A DNA stretch of 64,000 nt from the NCBI RefSeq assembly GCF_013002715.1, contig NZ_JABENB010000003.1:124001-188000 (forward strand), written 5' to 3'. The notes beneath the pieces were generated by a model. It saw only the letters and a program-made list of their open reading frames with translations. It did not search any database and had not been told where the DNA came from. A program made the position numbers and the translations under genes. Below are positions 8,686 through 17,620 of the stretch, piece by piece; within the stretch, counting starts at the first letter, position 1, and every line of letters starts with the position of its first letter. Source of the DNA: Flexivirga aerilata (GTDB taxonomy: Bacteria; Actinomycetota; Actinomycetes; Actinomycetales; Dermatophilaceae).

Positions 8686-10686
8686 GTGGCACGTAAGCAA
8701 ACCCACCGTTCCCGTTATGGGCGGTATGCCGGGGGCCCCGACCCGCTGGCGCCTCCGGTCGACCTCGCCGAGGCACTCGACGCCATCGGCGAGGACGTGA
8801 TGGCCGGCTACAGCCCGGAGCACGCGATGCAGGAGTTCCTGCGACGCGGTGGCCGGCAGCAGCAGGGGCTGGACGACCTGGCCCGGCAGGTTGCCGATAA
8901 GCGGCGTGAGCTGCTCGCCACGCACAACCTGGACGGCACCTTCGCCGACATCCGCAAGCTGCTGGACGAAGCCGTGCTCGCCGAACGCAAGCAGCTGGCA
9001 AGGGATCTCGACGACGACGCCCGGTTTGCGGAGATGCGGATCGAGAACCTCCCGCCCTCGACCGCGGCCGCGGTGAACGAACTGTCCGACTACCCGTTCC
9101 GCAGCAGTGAGGCCCGGGAGAAGTACGAGCAGATCAAGGACCTGCTCGGTCGGGAGATGCTCGACCAGCGGTTTGCCGGGATGAAGCAGGCGCTGGAGGG
9201 CGCGACCGACGAGGACCGGGCGCGCATCGGCGAGATGCTGAGCGACCTCAACGAGCTGCTGGAGTCGCACGCGCGGGGCGAGGACACCGACGAGCAGTTC
9301 GCCGACTTCATGGACAAGCACGGGGACTTCTTCCCCGAAAACCCTTCCAACATCGACGAATTGCTCGACTCCCTCGCCGAGCGGGCGGCGGCCGCGCAGC
9401 GGATGCTCAACTCGATGACGCCCGAGCAGCGGCAGGAGCTGATGGAGCTGTCGCAGCAGGCGTTCGGCTCACCCGAGTTGATGCAGCAGCTGGCTCAGCT
9501 CGACGCCAACCTGCAGGGCTTGCGTCCGGGTGAGGACTGGTCGGGCTCCGAGGAGTTCGGCGGCGAGCAGGGGATGGGCCTCGGCGACGGGACCGGCGTC
9601 ATACAGGACCTCGCGCAGCTGGACCAGCTCTCCGAGCAACTCTCGCAGCAGTACACCGGTGCCCGGATGGACGACCTCGACCTCGACGCGCTGGCCCGGC
9701 AGCTCGGCGACGACGCCGCGGCGTCGGCGCGCACGCTCGCCGATCTGGAGCGGGCACTGCGCGATCGCGGTTACCTGACCAAGGACGCCGAGGGCGAGCT
9801 GAAGCTCTCGCCGCGGGCGATGCGCGAGCTCGGCAAGACGCTATTGCGTGACGTGGCAACGCGATTGAGCGGCCGGGCCGGTGCGCGCGACGCCCGGAAG
9901 GCCGGTGCGGCGGGGGAGCCGACCGGGTCGAGCCGGGAGTGGCAGTTCGGTGACACCGAGCCGTGGGACGTGACCCGCACGCTGACCAATGCCGCGATCC
10001 GTCGGGCCGGCGGGGACGACCGGCTCATCGCGATCGAGGACGTCGAAGTGCAGGAGACCGAGGCGCGCACGCAGGCCGCGGTCGCGCTGCTGGTCGACAC
10101 GTCGTTCTCGATGGCGATGGACGGTCGCTGGGTGCCGATGAAGCGCACCGTGCTGGCGCTGCATCACTTGATACAGACGCGTTTTCGCGGGGACAGCCTC
10201 GAACTCATCGCCTTCGGGCGGCACGCGCAGACGATGGACATCGACACCCTCACGGCGCTCTCGGCCGAGTGGGACAAGGGCACCAACCTGCACCACGCGC
10301 TGCAGCTGGCCAACCGGCATTTCCGGCGGCACCCCAACGCGCAGCCGGTGCTGCTGATCGTCACCGACGGTGAGCCCACCTCGCACCTGGAGCCGGACGG
10401 CGAGGTGTGGTTCTCCTACCCGCCGCATCCGCTGACGATCGCCTACAGCGTCAAGGAGCTCGACAAGTCGACCCGCCTCGGCGCGCAGACGACGATCTTC
10501 CGGCTCGGCGAGGACCCCGGCCTCGCGCGGTTCGTCGATCAGCTCGCGCACCGCGCCGGCGGCCGGGTGATCGCGCCCGAGCTGGACGGGCTCGGAGCCG
10601 CGGTCGTCGACGGCTACCTCGGTAGCCGGGGCGGCTCGTCATACGGCGGTCTCGAGTGGGGCTGGCGCGGCGGCTGGGTCGGCTGA
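8686..10686 (+). CDS. VWA-domain protein, partner of BchI-like ATPase
   Basis: 666 residues. The first about 440 are helical and acidic, rich in Gln and Leu (for example TPEQRQELMELSQQAFG), with no recognised domain. The C-terminal von Willebrand A domain (about 460-640) has a complete MIDAS metal site: DTSFS beginning at Asp471, a Thr in DKGTNLHHAL and TDGEPTS. The pairing with the ATPase 11 bp upstream matches the magnesium-chelatase I/D logic (ATPase plus VWA adaptor). The start is the GTG at 8686; an upstream AGGCG is a weak ribosome site. The target complex is unknown. Confidence 0.85.
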   Translation: MARKQTHRSRYGRYAGGPDPLAPPVDLAEALDAIGEDVMAGYSPEHAMQEFLRRGGRQQQGLDDLARQVADKRRELLATHNLDGTFADIRKLLDEAVLAERKQLARDLDDDARFAEMRIENLPPSTAAAVNELSDYPFRSSEAREKYEQIKDLLGREMLDQRFAGMKQALEGATDEDRARIGEMLSDLNELLESHARGEDTDEQFADFMDKHGDFFPENPSNIDELLDSLAERAAAAQRMLNSMTPEQRQELMELSQQAFGSPELMQQLAQLDANLQGLRPGEDWSGSEEFGGEQGMGLGDGTGVIQDLAQLDQLSEQLSQQYTGARMDDLDLDALARQLGDDAAASARTLADLERALRDRGYLTKDAEGELKLSPRAMRELGKTLLRDVATRLSGRAGARDARKAGAAGEPTGSSREWQFGDTEPWDVTRTLTNAAIRRAGGDDRLIAIEDVEVQETEARTQAAVALLVDTSFSMAMDGRWVPMKRTVLALHHLIQTRFRGDSLELIAFGRHAQTMDIDTLTALSAEWDKGTNLHHALQLANRHFRRHPNAQPVLLIVTDGEPTSHLEPDGEVWFSYPPHPLTIAYSVKELDKSTRLGAQTTIFRLGEDPGLARFVDQLAHRAGGRVIAPELDGLGAAVVDGYLGSRGGSSYGGLEWGWRGGWVG

Positions 10687-10689
10687 CGT

Positions 10690-11180
10690 ATGCCGCAGGT
10701 GACCGCCGACGCGTGGGTGCCGGTGACCCCGGACGTCGCCTTCGCGGTGAGTCAGACCACCGGCGAGGTGCGGCTGCGCTGGGACCCGTTCATCCGCAGC
10801 CAGCGGCTCTTCGACGCGGGGCGTCCCGGCGTCGGCGTGCACACGCTGACCAAGCCCGTGTCGGGCCGTCGATGATCAGCCGTTATGTCTCCTTCCGCCC
10901 GCCGACCAGCGTCGGCATGGCCATGGAGAAGGGACCGTGGTTCTTCGAATCCTTCGGTGGCGGTTGGCGATTCACGCCGCAGGAGCGTGACGGTCAGCAG
11001 GGCACGCTCGCCCGGTGGAAGTACACCTACGCGGTCCGCCCGGCCTGGTTGCGCCCGCTTGCGGAGCCGATCGGGCAGTGGCTGCTCGGCCGGGAGATCC
11101 GGCGCCGCATCGCTGCCTTTGCGCGCGCGTGTGCGGACCCGGTCGTGCTGGCGGCAGCTCGCGAGGGCGCCGACCGCTAG
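10690..11180 (+). pseudogene. SRPBCC family protein split by a frameshift
   Basis: Frame one (10690-10875, 61 residues) starts MPQVTADAWVPVTPDVAFAV and stops at GRR. The other frame continues from 10872 as MISRYVSFRPPTSVGMAMEK and ends at ADR (102 residues). Together they make one SRPBCC/polyketide-cyclase-like protein of the size found in actinobacterial relatives. The halves meet at ATGA, where the stop of the first overlaps an ATG of the second. Either the gene is broken by an indel, or it is made as two chains by coupled re-initiation. It follows the VWA gene by 3 bp, so it shares that operon. Confidence 0.6.
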
Positions 11181-11221
11181 ACACTTCGTGCGCTATGCCG
11201 CACGTTGTGTCCTGCCGAACG

Positions 11222-11273
11222 CGCAACTAGGCGGTTGCGTATTTGGGCGGACATGTGCAACCGTGGAGTTGCA
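11222..11273. promoter_or_regulatory. Two matched palindromes, candidate ArsR operators
   Basis: CGCAAC-N6-GTTGCG (11222-11239) and TGCAAC-N6-GTTGCA (11256-11273) are perfect 6-bp dyads with the same spacer length, centred 34 bp apart. A third half-site CGCAAC is at 11286. They lie 33-84 bp before the SRPBCC-ArsR operon, where autorepression by the ArsR protein would be expected. Confidence 0.55.
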
Positions 11274-11305
11274 TCAATCGCCATACGCAACCTCTGGGAG
11301 CAGTC

Positions 11306-11743
11306 ATGCAGGACGCGATCGAGGACCGGATCGACATCGACGCGACGCCCGCGGCGGTGTGGAAGCTGGTGAGTGAGCCGGGGTGGTGGATCAACGACGG
11401 CACCTATCGCGAGCACCTCATCGAGGAGCGGGACGGCATGGTGATCGTCACCGACCCGGGGCACGGCGTCTTCCCGCTGGTGATCGCCGACTCCGACGAG
11501 CCGCGCTACATCGCCTTCCGCTGGCTGGAGCGCGACGGTGCGGTGAGGGCGGACGGTCCCGGCACGCTCACCGAGTTCTGGCTCGACGAGCGCCCCGGCG
11601 GGGTCACGCTGCGGGTGCGCGAGAGCGGCTTCGCCTCGCTGGACAAGCCGGAGGCGGACCTGCTGGCCCACCTCGCCGACAACACCTCCGGCTGGCGGCA
11701 GGAGCTCGACGTCGCACGCCGTCACGTCGAGGCGAACGCGTGA
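11306..11743 (+). CDS. SRPBCC (AHSA1-like START fold) protein
   Basis: 145 residues covering a complete SRPBCC/AHSA1-type hydrophobic-pocket domain (IEDRIDIDATPAAVWKLVSE at the start, SGWRQELDVARRHVEANA at the end). Such proteins bind small lipophilic molecules or act as cochaperone-like factors; no ligand is known here. The GTG of the ArsR gene overlaps its stop (GTGA), so the pair is one operon, a common arrangement in which the ArsR protein represses its own SRPBCC partner. The start is ATG 11306, with GGGAG 8 bp upstream. Confidence 0.85.
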   Translation: MQDAIEDRIDIDATPAAVWKLVSEPGWWINDGTYREHLIEERDGMVIVTDPGHGVFPLVIADSDEPRYIAFRWLERDGAVRADGPGTLTEFWLDERPGGVTLRVRESGFASLDKPEADLLAHLADNTSGWRQELDVARRHVEANA

Positions 11744-12045
11744 GCGCCGCGCCGGTGTTCGCCGCGCTGGGCGACCAGCGGCGGCTGGAGCTGCTCGAGC
11801 GGCTGACCGAGGAGCCGGCCACCGCGACCCTGCTCGCCGCACCGCTCGCGATCTCGCGCCAGGCGGTGGTCAAACACCTGCAGGTCCTGCAGGACGCGGG
11901 CCTGGTGCGCTCGAGCAGGCACGGCCGCGACGTCGTGTATGACGTGGACGCCGCCGGCCTGCAGCAACCGCAGGACTGGCTGGCCGCGCACCGCGCAGCC
12001 TGGAACCGCCGGTTGCGCGACCTCAAGGCACGCGCCGAGCAGTAG
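11740..12045 (+). CDS. ArsR family transcriptional regulator
   Basis: 101-residue winged-helix repressor. The fold spans residues 5-75, with recognition helix ISRQAVVKHLQVLQDAGLV. There are no cysteines and no metal-ligand cluster, so it is the non-metal subgroup that is usually encoded with an AHSA1/SRPBCC protein. The start GTG overlaps the SRPBCC stop by 4 bp, so the two proteins are coupled. The paired GCAAC-N6-GTTGC dyads upstream of the operon are its likely operators. Confidence 0.88.
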   Translation: MSAAPVFAALGDQRRLELLERLTEEPATATLLAAPLAISRQAVVKHLQVLQDAGLVRSSRHGRDVVYDVDAAGLQQPQDWLAAHRAAWNRRLRDLKARAEQ

Positions 12046-12160
12046 CTGGCACGCAGTGCCATTTTCTGCGATGCAGAACACACGCGAGATCGGAACGACT
12101 CCCGCGGCGTCGGCCGTTGCGTGGACTGAACCGTCAACAACACACCGAAGGACGCCTCCG

Positions 12161-12631
12161 ATGCGCTTGCTGAGTTCATATCCCCGACCCGTCCGCGACG
12201 TCGCCCTCCTCGTGGGGCGCGTGCTGCTCGGCGTCATCTTCGTCGCCCACGGGTGGCAGAAGCTCAACACCAACGGCATGGACGCAACCGCGAAAGGCTT
12301 TGCGGACATGGGGATTCCGGCGCCCACCGCCTCCGCCTGGTTTGCCGCGCTCGTCGAACTCGGCGGCGGTGCGCTGCTGATCCTCGGCGCGTTCACCGCC
12401 GTGGCCGGCACGCTCCTCGCGGTCAACATGGCGGGCGCGGCGTGGTTCGCGCACGTCGACAACGGGCTCTTCCTGCCGTCCGGCTGGGAGTTCGTCGCCG
12501 CGCTCGGGGCGGGCGCGCTCGCCTTCGCCGCGCGTGGCGCCGGCCGGCTCAGTGTCGACCAGCTGCTGGGCGGATCGGCGAGCCGGACCGACCGGCAGCC
12601 CCGCCGCAGCAGGGCCGCGGCGGAGCTATGA
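12161..12631 (+). CDS. DoxX family membrane protein
   Basis: 156 residues with four predicted membrane helices (about 13-33, 55-78, 80-100, 105-128). It carries the DoxX signature RVLLGVIFVAHGWQKL and the helical stretch LVELGGGALLILGAFT. DoxX proteins are small inner-membrane proteins linked in some species to redox balance or oxidase assembly; the exact role here is unknown. The ATG at 12161 follows GAAGGACGCCTCCG. It lies 115 bp after the ArsR gene, so it probably has its own promoter, and it ends at a strong hairpin. Confidence 0.85.
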   Translation: MRLLSSYPRPVRDVALLVGRVLLGVIFVAHGWQKLNTNGMDATAKGFADMGIPAPTASAWFAALVELGGGALLILGAFTAVAGTLLAVNMAGAAWFAHVDNGLFLPSGWEFVAALGAGALAFAARGAGRLSVDQLLGGSASRTDRQPRRSRAAAEL

Positions 12632-12661
12632 CGCCGACGGCCGGGGCGCCGATGCCGTGAC

Positions 12662-12689
12662 GCCGGCGGCCGGGACCCCGGCCGCCGGC
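12662..12689. terminator. Bidirectional terminator hairpin
   Basis: Perfect 12-bp stem GCCGGCGGCCGG / CCGGCCGCCGGC with a GACC loop. It sits in the 67-bp gap between the convergent doxX-like gene (ends 12631) and the lysozyme gene (ends 12699), so it can stop transcription from both sides. There is no T-tract, which is usual for high-GC actinobacteria. Confidence 0.7.
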
Positions 12690-12698
12690 CCCAGCCGG

Positions 12699-13274
12699 TC
12701 AGACGTGCCGGTTGTAGACCTGCTGGGCGTAGGTGACCCGCTTGTCCGTCATACAGGTGCCGCAGCCCTCGAACCGGTCCTGGAAGGCGACGACCGCGCC
12801 CCGCAGAGTCGTGCTGTTCTTCAGCTGCGCGAGACCGTAGTAGCTGTAGGTCGTCAGTTCGTACCAGGTGAACTTCAACTGCGCGTTGAGGTTCCAGCGC
12901 GAGACGCCGCCGGCCTTGTTGGCGGCGTACCAGACCATGTTGTCGCGCGAGTAGCGGTCCCACCGGCCGCCGACCGACCACTGGGCGATGCCGCGGCCCG
13001 CGCCACCGGCCTGCTGGGCGGTCGGGTTGACGCCCGACTCCTGGGTCAGGTTGCCGACGATGCCGGCCGCCTGCCGCTTGGTCAGCCCCTTGGCGACGAA
13101 GAAGTTGAAGGCGATGTCCTGGTTGGCGGTCGAGATCGCGAGCGCCGCCACGGACGCGTTCGGGCTCATGCCCACCGAGTTGACGTGCGTGTCGGCAGCG
13201 AGTGCCGGCGTCGCCGCGGTCGCCGCCGCGACGAGGGTCGCGCAGCCGATCGTGAGTCGTCGGGTCAGGTGCAT
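12699..13274 (-). CDS. Secreted phage-tail-lysozyme-like protein
   Basis: 191 residues. The Sec signal peptide is about 1-27 (Arg-Arg start, hydrophobic [17 protein letters not shown], cleavage after ALA). The mature part (about 50-191) resembles the phage tail lysozyme domain: [29 protein letters not shown] with a candidate catalytic Glu, GRGIAQWS and FEGC. It probably cuts or binds peptidoglycan outside the cell. AAGGAG lies 9 bp before the ATG at 13274. The 5' leader is unusual, with five TTC(C)GGGG copies on the plus strand. Confidence 0.75.
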   Translation of the reverse strand: MHLTRRLTIGCATLVAAATAATPALAADTHVNSVGMSPNASVAALAISTANQDIAFNFFVAKGLTKRQAAGIVGNLTQESGVNPTAQQAGGAGRGIAQWSVGGRWDRYSRDNMVWYAANKAGGVSRWNLNAQLKFTWYELTTYSYYGLAQLKNSTTLRGAVVAFQDRFEGCGTCMTDKRVTYAQQVYNRHV

Positions 13275-13289
13275 GTCGTGCGCTCCTTC

Positions 13290-13342
13290 TTCGGGGGAAG
13301 TTCCGGGGAAATTTTCGGGGAAATGACGTTCGGGGTTCGGGG
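13290..13342. repeat. Short repeats in lysozyme gene leader
   Basis: TTCGGGG (once TTCCGGGG) occurs five times, at 13290, 13301, 13314, 13329 and 13336; read in the gene's direction this is CCCCGAA. Just beyond lies a 10-bp tandem duplication, GAGCTCCGGG twice at 13352-13371. Function is unknown. Confidence 0.6.
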
Positions 13343-13486
13343 ACGGGCCATGAGCTCCGGGGAGCTCCGGGTATGACGGGACCACACCCTGCCGGTCGGC
13401 GCTGCGAATCGGCTACCCCAATCGGCGAATTCGTCGCAGCGGACTCGCAGCGGGCCGGCCGCCGGCGGTGTGCCACCCTTGCCCGC

Positions 13487-14098
13487 GTGGAACCGTTGAT
13501 CGGAGTGCTCGCTGTCCAGGGCGACGTGCGCGAGCACGTGCGCGCGCTGGAGGCGGCCGGGGCGCGGACCCGCACCGTGCGCCGCCCCGGCGAGCTCGAC
13601 GCGCTGGACGGCATCGTGCTGCCCGGCGGGGAGTCGACCACGATGGACAAGCTGCTGCGGGCGTTCGAGCTGCGCGACCCGCTGCGGGCCGCCATCGGGG
13701 CGGGGCTGCCGGCATACGGCTCCTGTGCGGGGATGATCCTGCTCGCCGACCGGGTGCTCGACGCGACGTCCGGCCAGCAGACGCTCGGCGGCCTCGACGT
13801 GACGGTGCGGCGCAACGCCTTCGGCCGGCAGGTCGACTCGTTCGAGGAGGACCTCGACATGCCCGCGGTGACCGGCGACGGCGCCCCGGTGCGCGCGGTC
13901 TTCATCCGGGCCCCGTGGGTCGAGGCGGTCGGGCAGGGCGTCGACGTGCTCGGCACGGTTGCCACCGGGCCGGCGGCCGGACGCATCGTCGCGGTGCGGC
14001 AGGGAAGTCTGCTCGCGACGTCGTTCCATCCCGAAGTCACCGGCGACGGGCGGGTGCACGAATACTTCGCCCGGATGGTGCGTTCCAGCAGCAGCTAG
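13487..14098 (+). CDS. pdxT: Pyridoxal 5'-phosphate synthase glutaminase subunit
   Basis: 203-residue class-I glutaminase that releases ammonia from glutamine for PLP synthesis by PdxS. PGGEST is at 46-51, the nucleophile Cys80 is in GSCAGM, and the His of the triad is in SFHPEVTGD. Homology starts at the GTG ([16 protein letters not shown]), so GTG 13487 is the start. In many actinobacteria pdxS lies just upstream and yebC-ruvCAB downstream; the downstream order holds here but pdxS is not adjacent, and a lysozyme gene lies there instead. Confidence 0.92.
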   Translation: MEPLIGVLAVQGDVREHVRALEAAGARTRTVRRPGELDALDGIVLPGGESTTMDKLLRAFELRDPLRAAIGAGLPAYGSCAGMILLADRVLDATSGQQTLGGLDVTVRRNAFGRQVDSFEEDLDMPAVTGDGAPVRAVFIRAPWVEAVGQGVDVLGTVATGPAAGRIVAVRQGSLLATSFHPEVTGDGRVHEYFARMVRSSSS

Positions 14099-14175
14099 GA
14101 TCGCAGGTCGGACGAGCCGACGTGCGGCCTGCGGACCGAGCTGAAGCAGCAAGTACGGCACTAGAAGAGGGATGT

Positions 14176-14946
14176 ATGAGCGGTCACTCCAAGTGGGCGA
14201 CAACCAAGCACAAGAAGGCAGCGATCGACGCGAAGCGTGGCAAGCTCTTCGCCAAGCTGATCAAGAACATCGAGGTCGCGGCCCGCTCCGGCGGCGGCGA
14301 CCCGGCGGGCAACCCGACGCTGTTCGACGCCATCCAGAAGGCCAAGAAGTCGAGTGTCCCCAACGACAACATCGACCGCGCGGTCAAGCGTGGCTCCGGC
14401 GCGGAGTCCGGTGGCGCCGACTACCAGGCGCTGACCTACGAGGGCTACGCGCCCGGCGGGGTCGCGCTGCTCATCGAGTGCCTCACCGACAACAAGAACC
14501 GCGCCGTCGCCGAGGTGCGCACCGCGCTGTCCAAGAACGGCGGGTCGATGGGCGAATCCGGCTCCGTCGCCTTCATGTTCAACCGCAAGGGCGTCGTCAT
14601 CGTGCCCAAGAAGCAGCCGAGCGGCGAGGCGACCGAGGACGGCCTGCTCGAGATCGTGCTCGACTCCGGCGCCGAGGAGGTCAACGACCTCGGCGAGTCC
14701 TTCGAGGTGGTCTCGGAGGCGACCGACCTGGTCGCGGTGCGTGAATCGCTGCAGGCGGCCGGCGTCGACTACGACTCCGCCGACTCCTCCTGGCTGCCGA
14801 GCGTCGAGGTGCCGCTGGACAAGGACGGCGCCAAGAAGATGTTCCGCATCATCGAGGCGCTCGAGGACAGCGACGACGTGCAGAACGTCTACGCCAACGG
14901 CGACGTCTCCGACGCGGTCCTCGCCGAGCTCGACAACGAGGACTGA
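14176..14946 (+). CDS. yebC: YebC/PmpR family protein
   Basis: 256-residue TACO1/YebC family protein beginning with the invariant [18 protein letters not shown]. Family members have been described as transcription regulators and more recently as ribosome-associated factors that help translate proline-rich stretches. All three domains appear complete by length. GAAGAGGGATGT precedes the ATG. The gene lies between pdxT and ruvC, its normal place in actinobacteria. A long imperfect hairpin follows it. Confidence 0.93.
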   Translation: MSGHSKWATTKHKKAAIDAKRGKLFAKLIKNIEVAARSGGGDPAGNPTLFDAIQKAKKSSVPNDNIDRAVKRGSGAESGGADYQALTYEGYAPGGVALLIECLTDNKNRAVAEVRTALSKNGGSMGESGSVAFMFNRKGVVIVPKKQPSGEATEDGLLEIVLDSGAEEVNDLGESFEVVSEATDLVAVRESLQAAGVDYDSADSSWLPSVEVPLDKDGAKKMFRIIEALEDSDDVQNVYANGDVSDAVLAELDNED

Positions 14947-15013
14947 TCGGCGGGCGGCGTCCGGCCCTCGCCGCGCCTGCGCGAGCTGTGCCGACCCACG
15001 CGGCCGGCATTTC

Positions 15014-15081
15014 TCGACCCTCGGCGTACCAACACGCCGTGCGAGCCGCGATATTCGGCGCGTCGGTATGCCGAGGGTCGA
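15014..15081. repeat. Long imperfect hairpin (REP-like) between yebC and ruvC
   Basis: Arms at 15014-15039 and 15056-15081 are 26 bp each with three mismatches, and the loop is 16 bp. The outer 12 bp (TCGACCCTCGGC / GCCGAGGGTCGA) pair perfectly. The element lies 68 bp after the yebC stop. It is far longer than a normal terminator, has no T-tract, and looks like a palindromic extragenic element; it could still end yebC transcription. Confidence 0.6.
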
Positions 15082-15232
15082 CTTTTGCGGGGGCCGCGGG
15101 CCGGGGCGACCGGAGCTGGGGCCGCGCGCGACGCGCCGCCCCCGCCTTCGTGGGTATGACGCAGGCTCCGCCTAAGCTGGACGCGCCGAACATATGTCGG
15201 ACCCCGCCGTCCCGAAGGAGATCGCCCCGCCC

Positions 15233-15769
15233 ATGCGCGTGCTCGGAGTCGACCCCGGCCTGACCCGGTGCGGGTTGGGCGTTGTCGAAGGCGGGATCGG
15301 CAAGCCGCTGCGCATGATCGCGGTCGGTGTCGTGCGCACGCCGGTCACCGACGACCCGGCCGAGCGGCTGCTCAGCCTGCAGACCGAGATCGACGAGTGG
15401 ATGGAGCGGCACGAGCCCGAGTCCGTCGCGGTCGAGCGGGTCTTCGCCAAGGCCAACATCAAGGGGATCATGGGCACCGCGCAGGCCTCCGCCATACCCA
15501 TGCTCGCGGCTGCGCGGCGCGGGCTGCCGCTCGCGCTGCACACACCGAGTGAGGTCAAGGCATCGGTGACCGGCAACGGTCGCGCCGACAAGGCCCAGGT
15601 CACCGCGATGGTCACCCGCATCCTGCGACTGCAGACCGCGCCCAAACCGGCCGACGCGGCCGACGCGCTCGCGATCGCCATCTGCCAGGTATGGCGCGGC
15701 GGCGCGCAGGACCGGATCGCCGCCGCCGTGGCCCGGCAGCAGACGGCACTCCAGGCGGCCCGCCGATGA
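15233..15769 (+). CDS. ruvC: Crossover junction endodeoxyribonuclease RuvC
   Basis: 178-residue Holliday-junction resolvase with an RNase H-like fold. Acidic active-site residues are Asp7 (VLGVDPG), Glu68 (AVERVF) and the Asp pair in [14 protein letters not shown]. It nicks four-way junctions moved by RuvAB. I chose ATG 15233 because GAAGGAG lies 12 bp upstream and homology starts there; an in-frame ATG at 15194 would add 13 residues and lies just after a TAAGCT box, so it remains possible. The stop overlaps the ruvA ATG (ATGA). Confidence 0.93.
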   Translation: MRVLGVDPGLTRCGLGVVEGGIGKPLRMIAVGVVRTPVTDDPAERLLSLQTEIDEWMERHEPESVAVERVFAKANIKGIMGTAQASAIPMLAAARRGLPLALHTPSEVKASVTGNGRADKAQVTAMVTRILRLQTAPKPADAADALAIAICQVWRGGAQDRIAAAVARQQTALQAARR

Positions 15770-16362
15770 TCGCCAACCTGCGCGGCCCGGTGCTGCACGT
15801 CGGCCTCGACCAGGTCGTCGTCGACGTCGGGGGAGTGGGCTACCTGGTGCACACCACGCCCGCCACCGCGGCCGCCCTGCGCACCGGCCAGGAGGCGGAC
15901 CTGTCGACCAGCCTGGTGGTGCGCGAGGACGCGCTGACGCTCTACGGCTTCGGCGGCACCGACGAGCGTGACCTCTTCGAGCTGGTGCAGACCGTCAGCG
16001 GCGTCGGCCCGCGAATTGCCTTGGCAATGCTCGCTGTTGCCGCCCCCGACGAGATCAGGTCGGCGATCGCCGAGGGCGACATCCCGCGGCTGGTCAAGAC
16101 GCCTGGCGTCGGCAAGAAGGGCGCCGAGCGCATCGTGCTCGAACTCAAGGACAAGGTCGGGCCCGTCGTCGCCTCGAGCGCGCCCGAGGCACCGGCCGCG
16201 CCGGCCTCGACCCAGCACGGACAGGTCAGCGAGGCGCTCGTCGGTCTCGGCTGGTCGGCCAAACAGGCCGACGACGCGGTCGCCAAGGTCGCCGCCGCCG
16301 ACCCGGAGCTCACCGAGGTGTCCGCGCTGCTCAAGGCCGCGCTGCGCGAGCTGGGGCGCTGA
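15766..16362 (+). CDS. ruvA: Holliday junction branch migration protein RuvA
   Basis: 198-residue junction-recognition subunit. Domain I is an OB fold (1-62, [12 protein letters not shown]). Domain II carries two helix-hairpin-helix motifs ([13 protein letters not shown] and [18 protein letters not shown]). A flexible linker of Ala and Pro leads to domain III (about 150-198), which contacts RuvB. It is translationally coupled to ruvC by ATGA and is followed by ruvB after 3 bp. Confidence 0.95.
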   Translation: MIANLRGPVLHVGLDQVVVDVGGVGYLVHTTPATAAALRTGQEADLSTSLVVREDALTLYGFGGTDERDLFELVQTVSGVGPRIALAMLAVAAPDEIRSAIAEGDIPRLVKTPGVGKKGAERIVLELKDKVGPVVASSAPEAPAAPASTQHGQVSEALVGLGWSAKQADDAVAKVAAADPELTEVSALLKAALRELGR

Positions 16363-16365
16363 CCC

Positions 16366-17454
16366 GTGACCGACGGCTACGACGACGAGTCCTACGATGC
16401 GACCGCGCGCATCGTCGACCCCGGCGGGGACGAGGAGGAGCGCCGCATCGAGGCCGCGCTGCGGCCCAAGAAGCTGGCCGACTTCCCTGGGCAGCCACGG
16501 GTGCGCGACCAGCTCGGGCTGGTGCTCGAGGCCGCCCGGCGCCGCCAGAAGCCGCCGGACCACGTGCTGCTCTCCGGGCCGCCCGGTCTCGGCAAGACCT
16601 CGCTGGCGATGATCATCGCCGCCGAGCTGGAGCAGCCGATCCGCATCACCAGCGGTCCCGCCATCCAGCACGCCGGCGACCTGGCCGCGATCCTGTCGTC
16701 GCTCGCCGAGGGCGAGGTGCTCTTCCTCGACGAGATCCACCGGATGGCGCGGCCCGCGGAGGAGATGCTCTACCTGGCGATGGAGGACTTCCGCGTCGAC
16801 GTGATCGTCGGCAAGGGACCGGGGGCCACCGCCATACCTCTCGAACTGCCACCGTTCACCGTGGTCGGCGCGACCACCCGGGCCGGTCTGCTGCCGGCGC
16901 CGCTGCGCGACCGGTTCGGCTTCACCGGGCACCTGGACTTCTACGACCCGGCCGACCTCGCGCAGATCGTCACCCGCAATGCCGGGCTGCTCGGCATCGA
17001 GACCACTCCGCAGGGGGTGGACGAGATCGCCGGTCGTTCGCGCGGCACGCCCCGCATCGCCAACCGGCTGCTGCGCCGGGTGCGCGACTACGCCCAGGTG
17101 CACGGGGCGGGCGTGCTCGATCGGGGCGCCGCACGAGCCGCGCTCGATCTCTTCGACGTCGACGAGCAGGGGCTGGACCGGCTCGACCGGGCCGTGCTGG
17201 AGGCGCTGTGCCGTCGGTTTGGCGGCGGGCCGGTGGGCCTGTCGACGCTCGCGGTCGCGGTCGGCGAGGAGCCGGACACCGTCGAAACCGTCTCCGAGCC
17301 CTACCTGGTGCGCGAGGGCTACCTTGTGCGCACCCCGCGCGGCCGCGCCGCGTCGGCCGCCGCCTGGGCACACCTCGGACTCACCCCGCCACCCGACACA
17401 ACGGGTATGCCGCAGCTTCCGATCGACGAGGGCGGTGGTCGCTTCGGCGACTGA
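16366..17454 (+). CDS. ruvB: Holliday junction branch migration helicase RuvB
   Basis: 362-residue AAA+ motor that drives branch migration on RuvA-bound junctions. Walker A is GPPGLGKTS (71-79), Walker B is LFLDEIH, sensor 1 is GATTRAG, the arginine-finger segment is LRDRFG, and the C-terminal winged helix ends RTPRGRAAS. It starts at a GTG 3 bp after ruvA. Its length is slightly above the usual 340 because of an acidic N-terminal tail ([15 protein letters not shown]). Confidence 0.95.
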   Translation: MTDGYDDESYDATARIVDPGGDEEERRIEAALRPKKLADFPGQPRVRDQLGLVLEAARRRQKPPDHVLLSGPPGLGKTSLAMIIAAELEQPIRITSGPAIQHAGDLAAILSSLAEGEVLFLDEIHRMARPAEEMLYLAMEDFRVDVIVGKGPGATAIPLELPPFTVVGATTRAGLLPAPLRDRFGFTGHLDFYDPADLAQIVTRNAGLLGIETTPQGVDEIAGRSRGTPRIANRLLRRVRDYAQVHGAGVLDRGAARAALDLFDVDEQGLDRLDRAVLEALCRRFGGGPVGLSTLAVAVGEEPDTVETVSEPYLVREGYLVRTPRGRAASAAAWAHLGLTPPPDTTGMPQLPIDEGGGRFGD

Positions 17455-17620
17455 CGAGCGCCCCGCCCTGCGGAACCTCCGGGCGGCTGGCCCTCGTTGG
17501 ACTCACGTGCGTCACCGGCGAGGCACGTCATACCCAGGGCGGACCTCGCATTAGACTCACCGGTCGGCTGTCATCGCGGGCAGTCACCGCACACCTCGAC
17601 CACCAAGGACTGACACCTCG

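Noticed and set aside
15014..15081. Simple rho-independent terminator for yebC
   Set aside because: Arms of 26 bp with a 16-bp loop and no T-tract are unlike a simple terminator. I list it as a REP-like hairpin, though it may also stop transcription.
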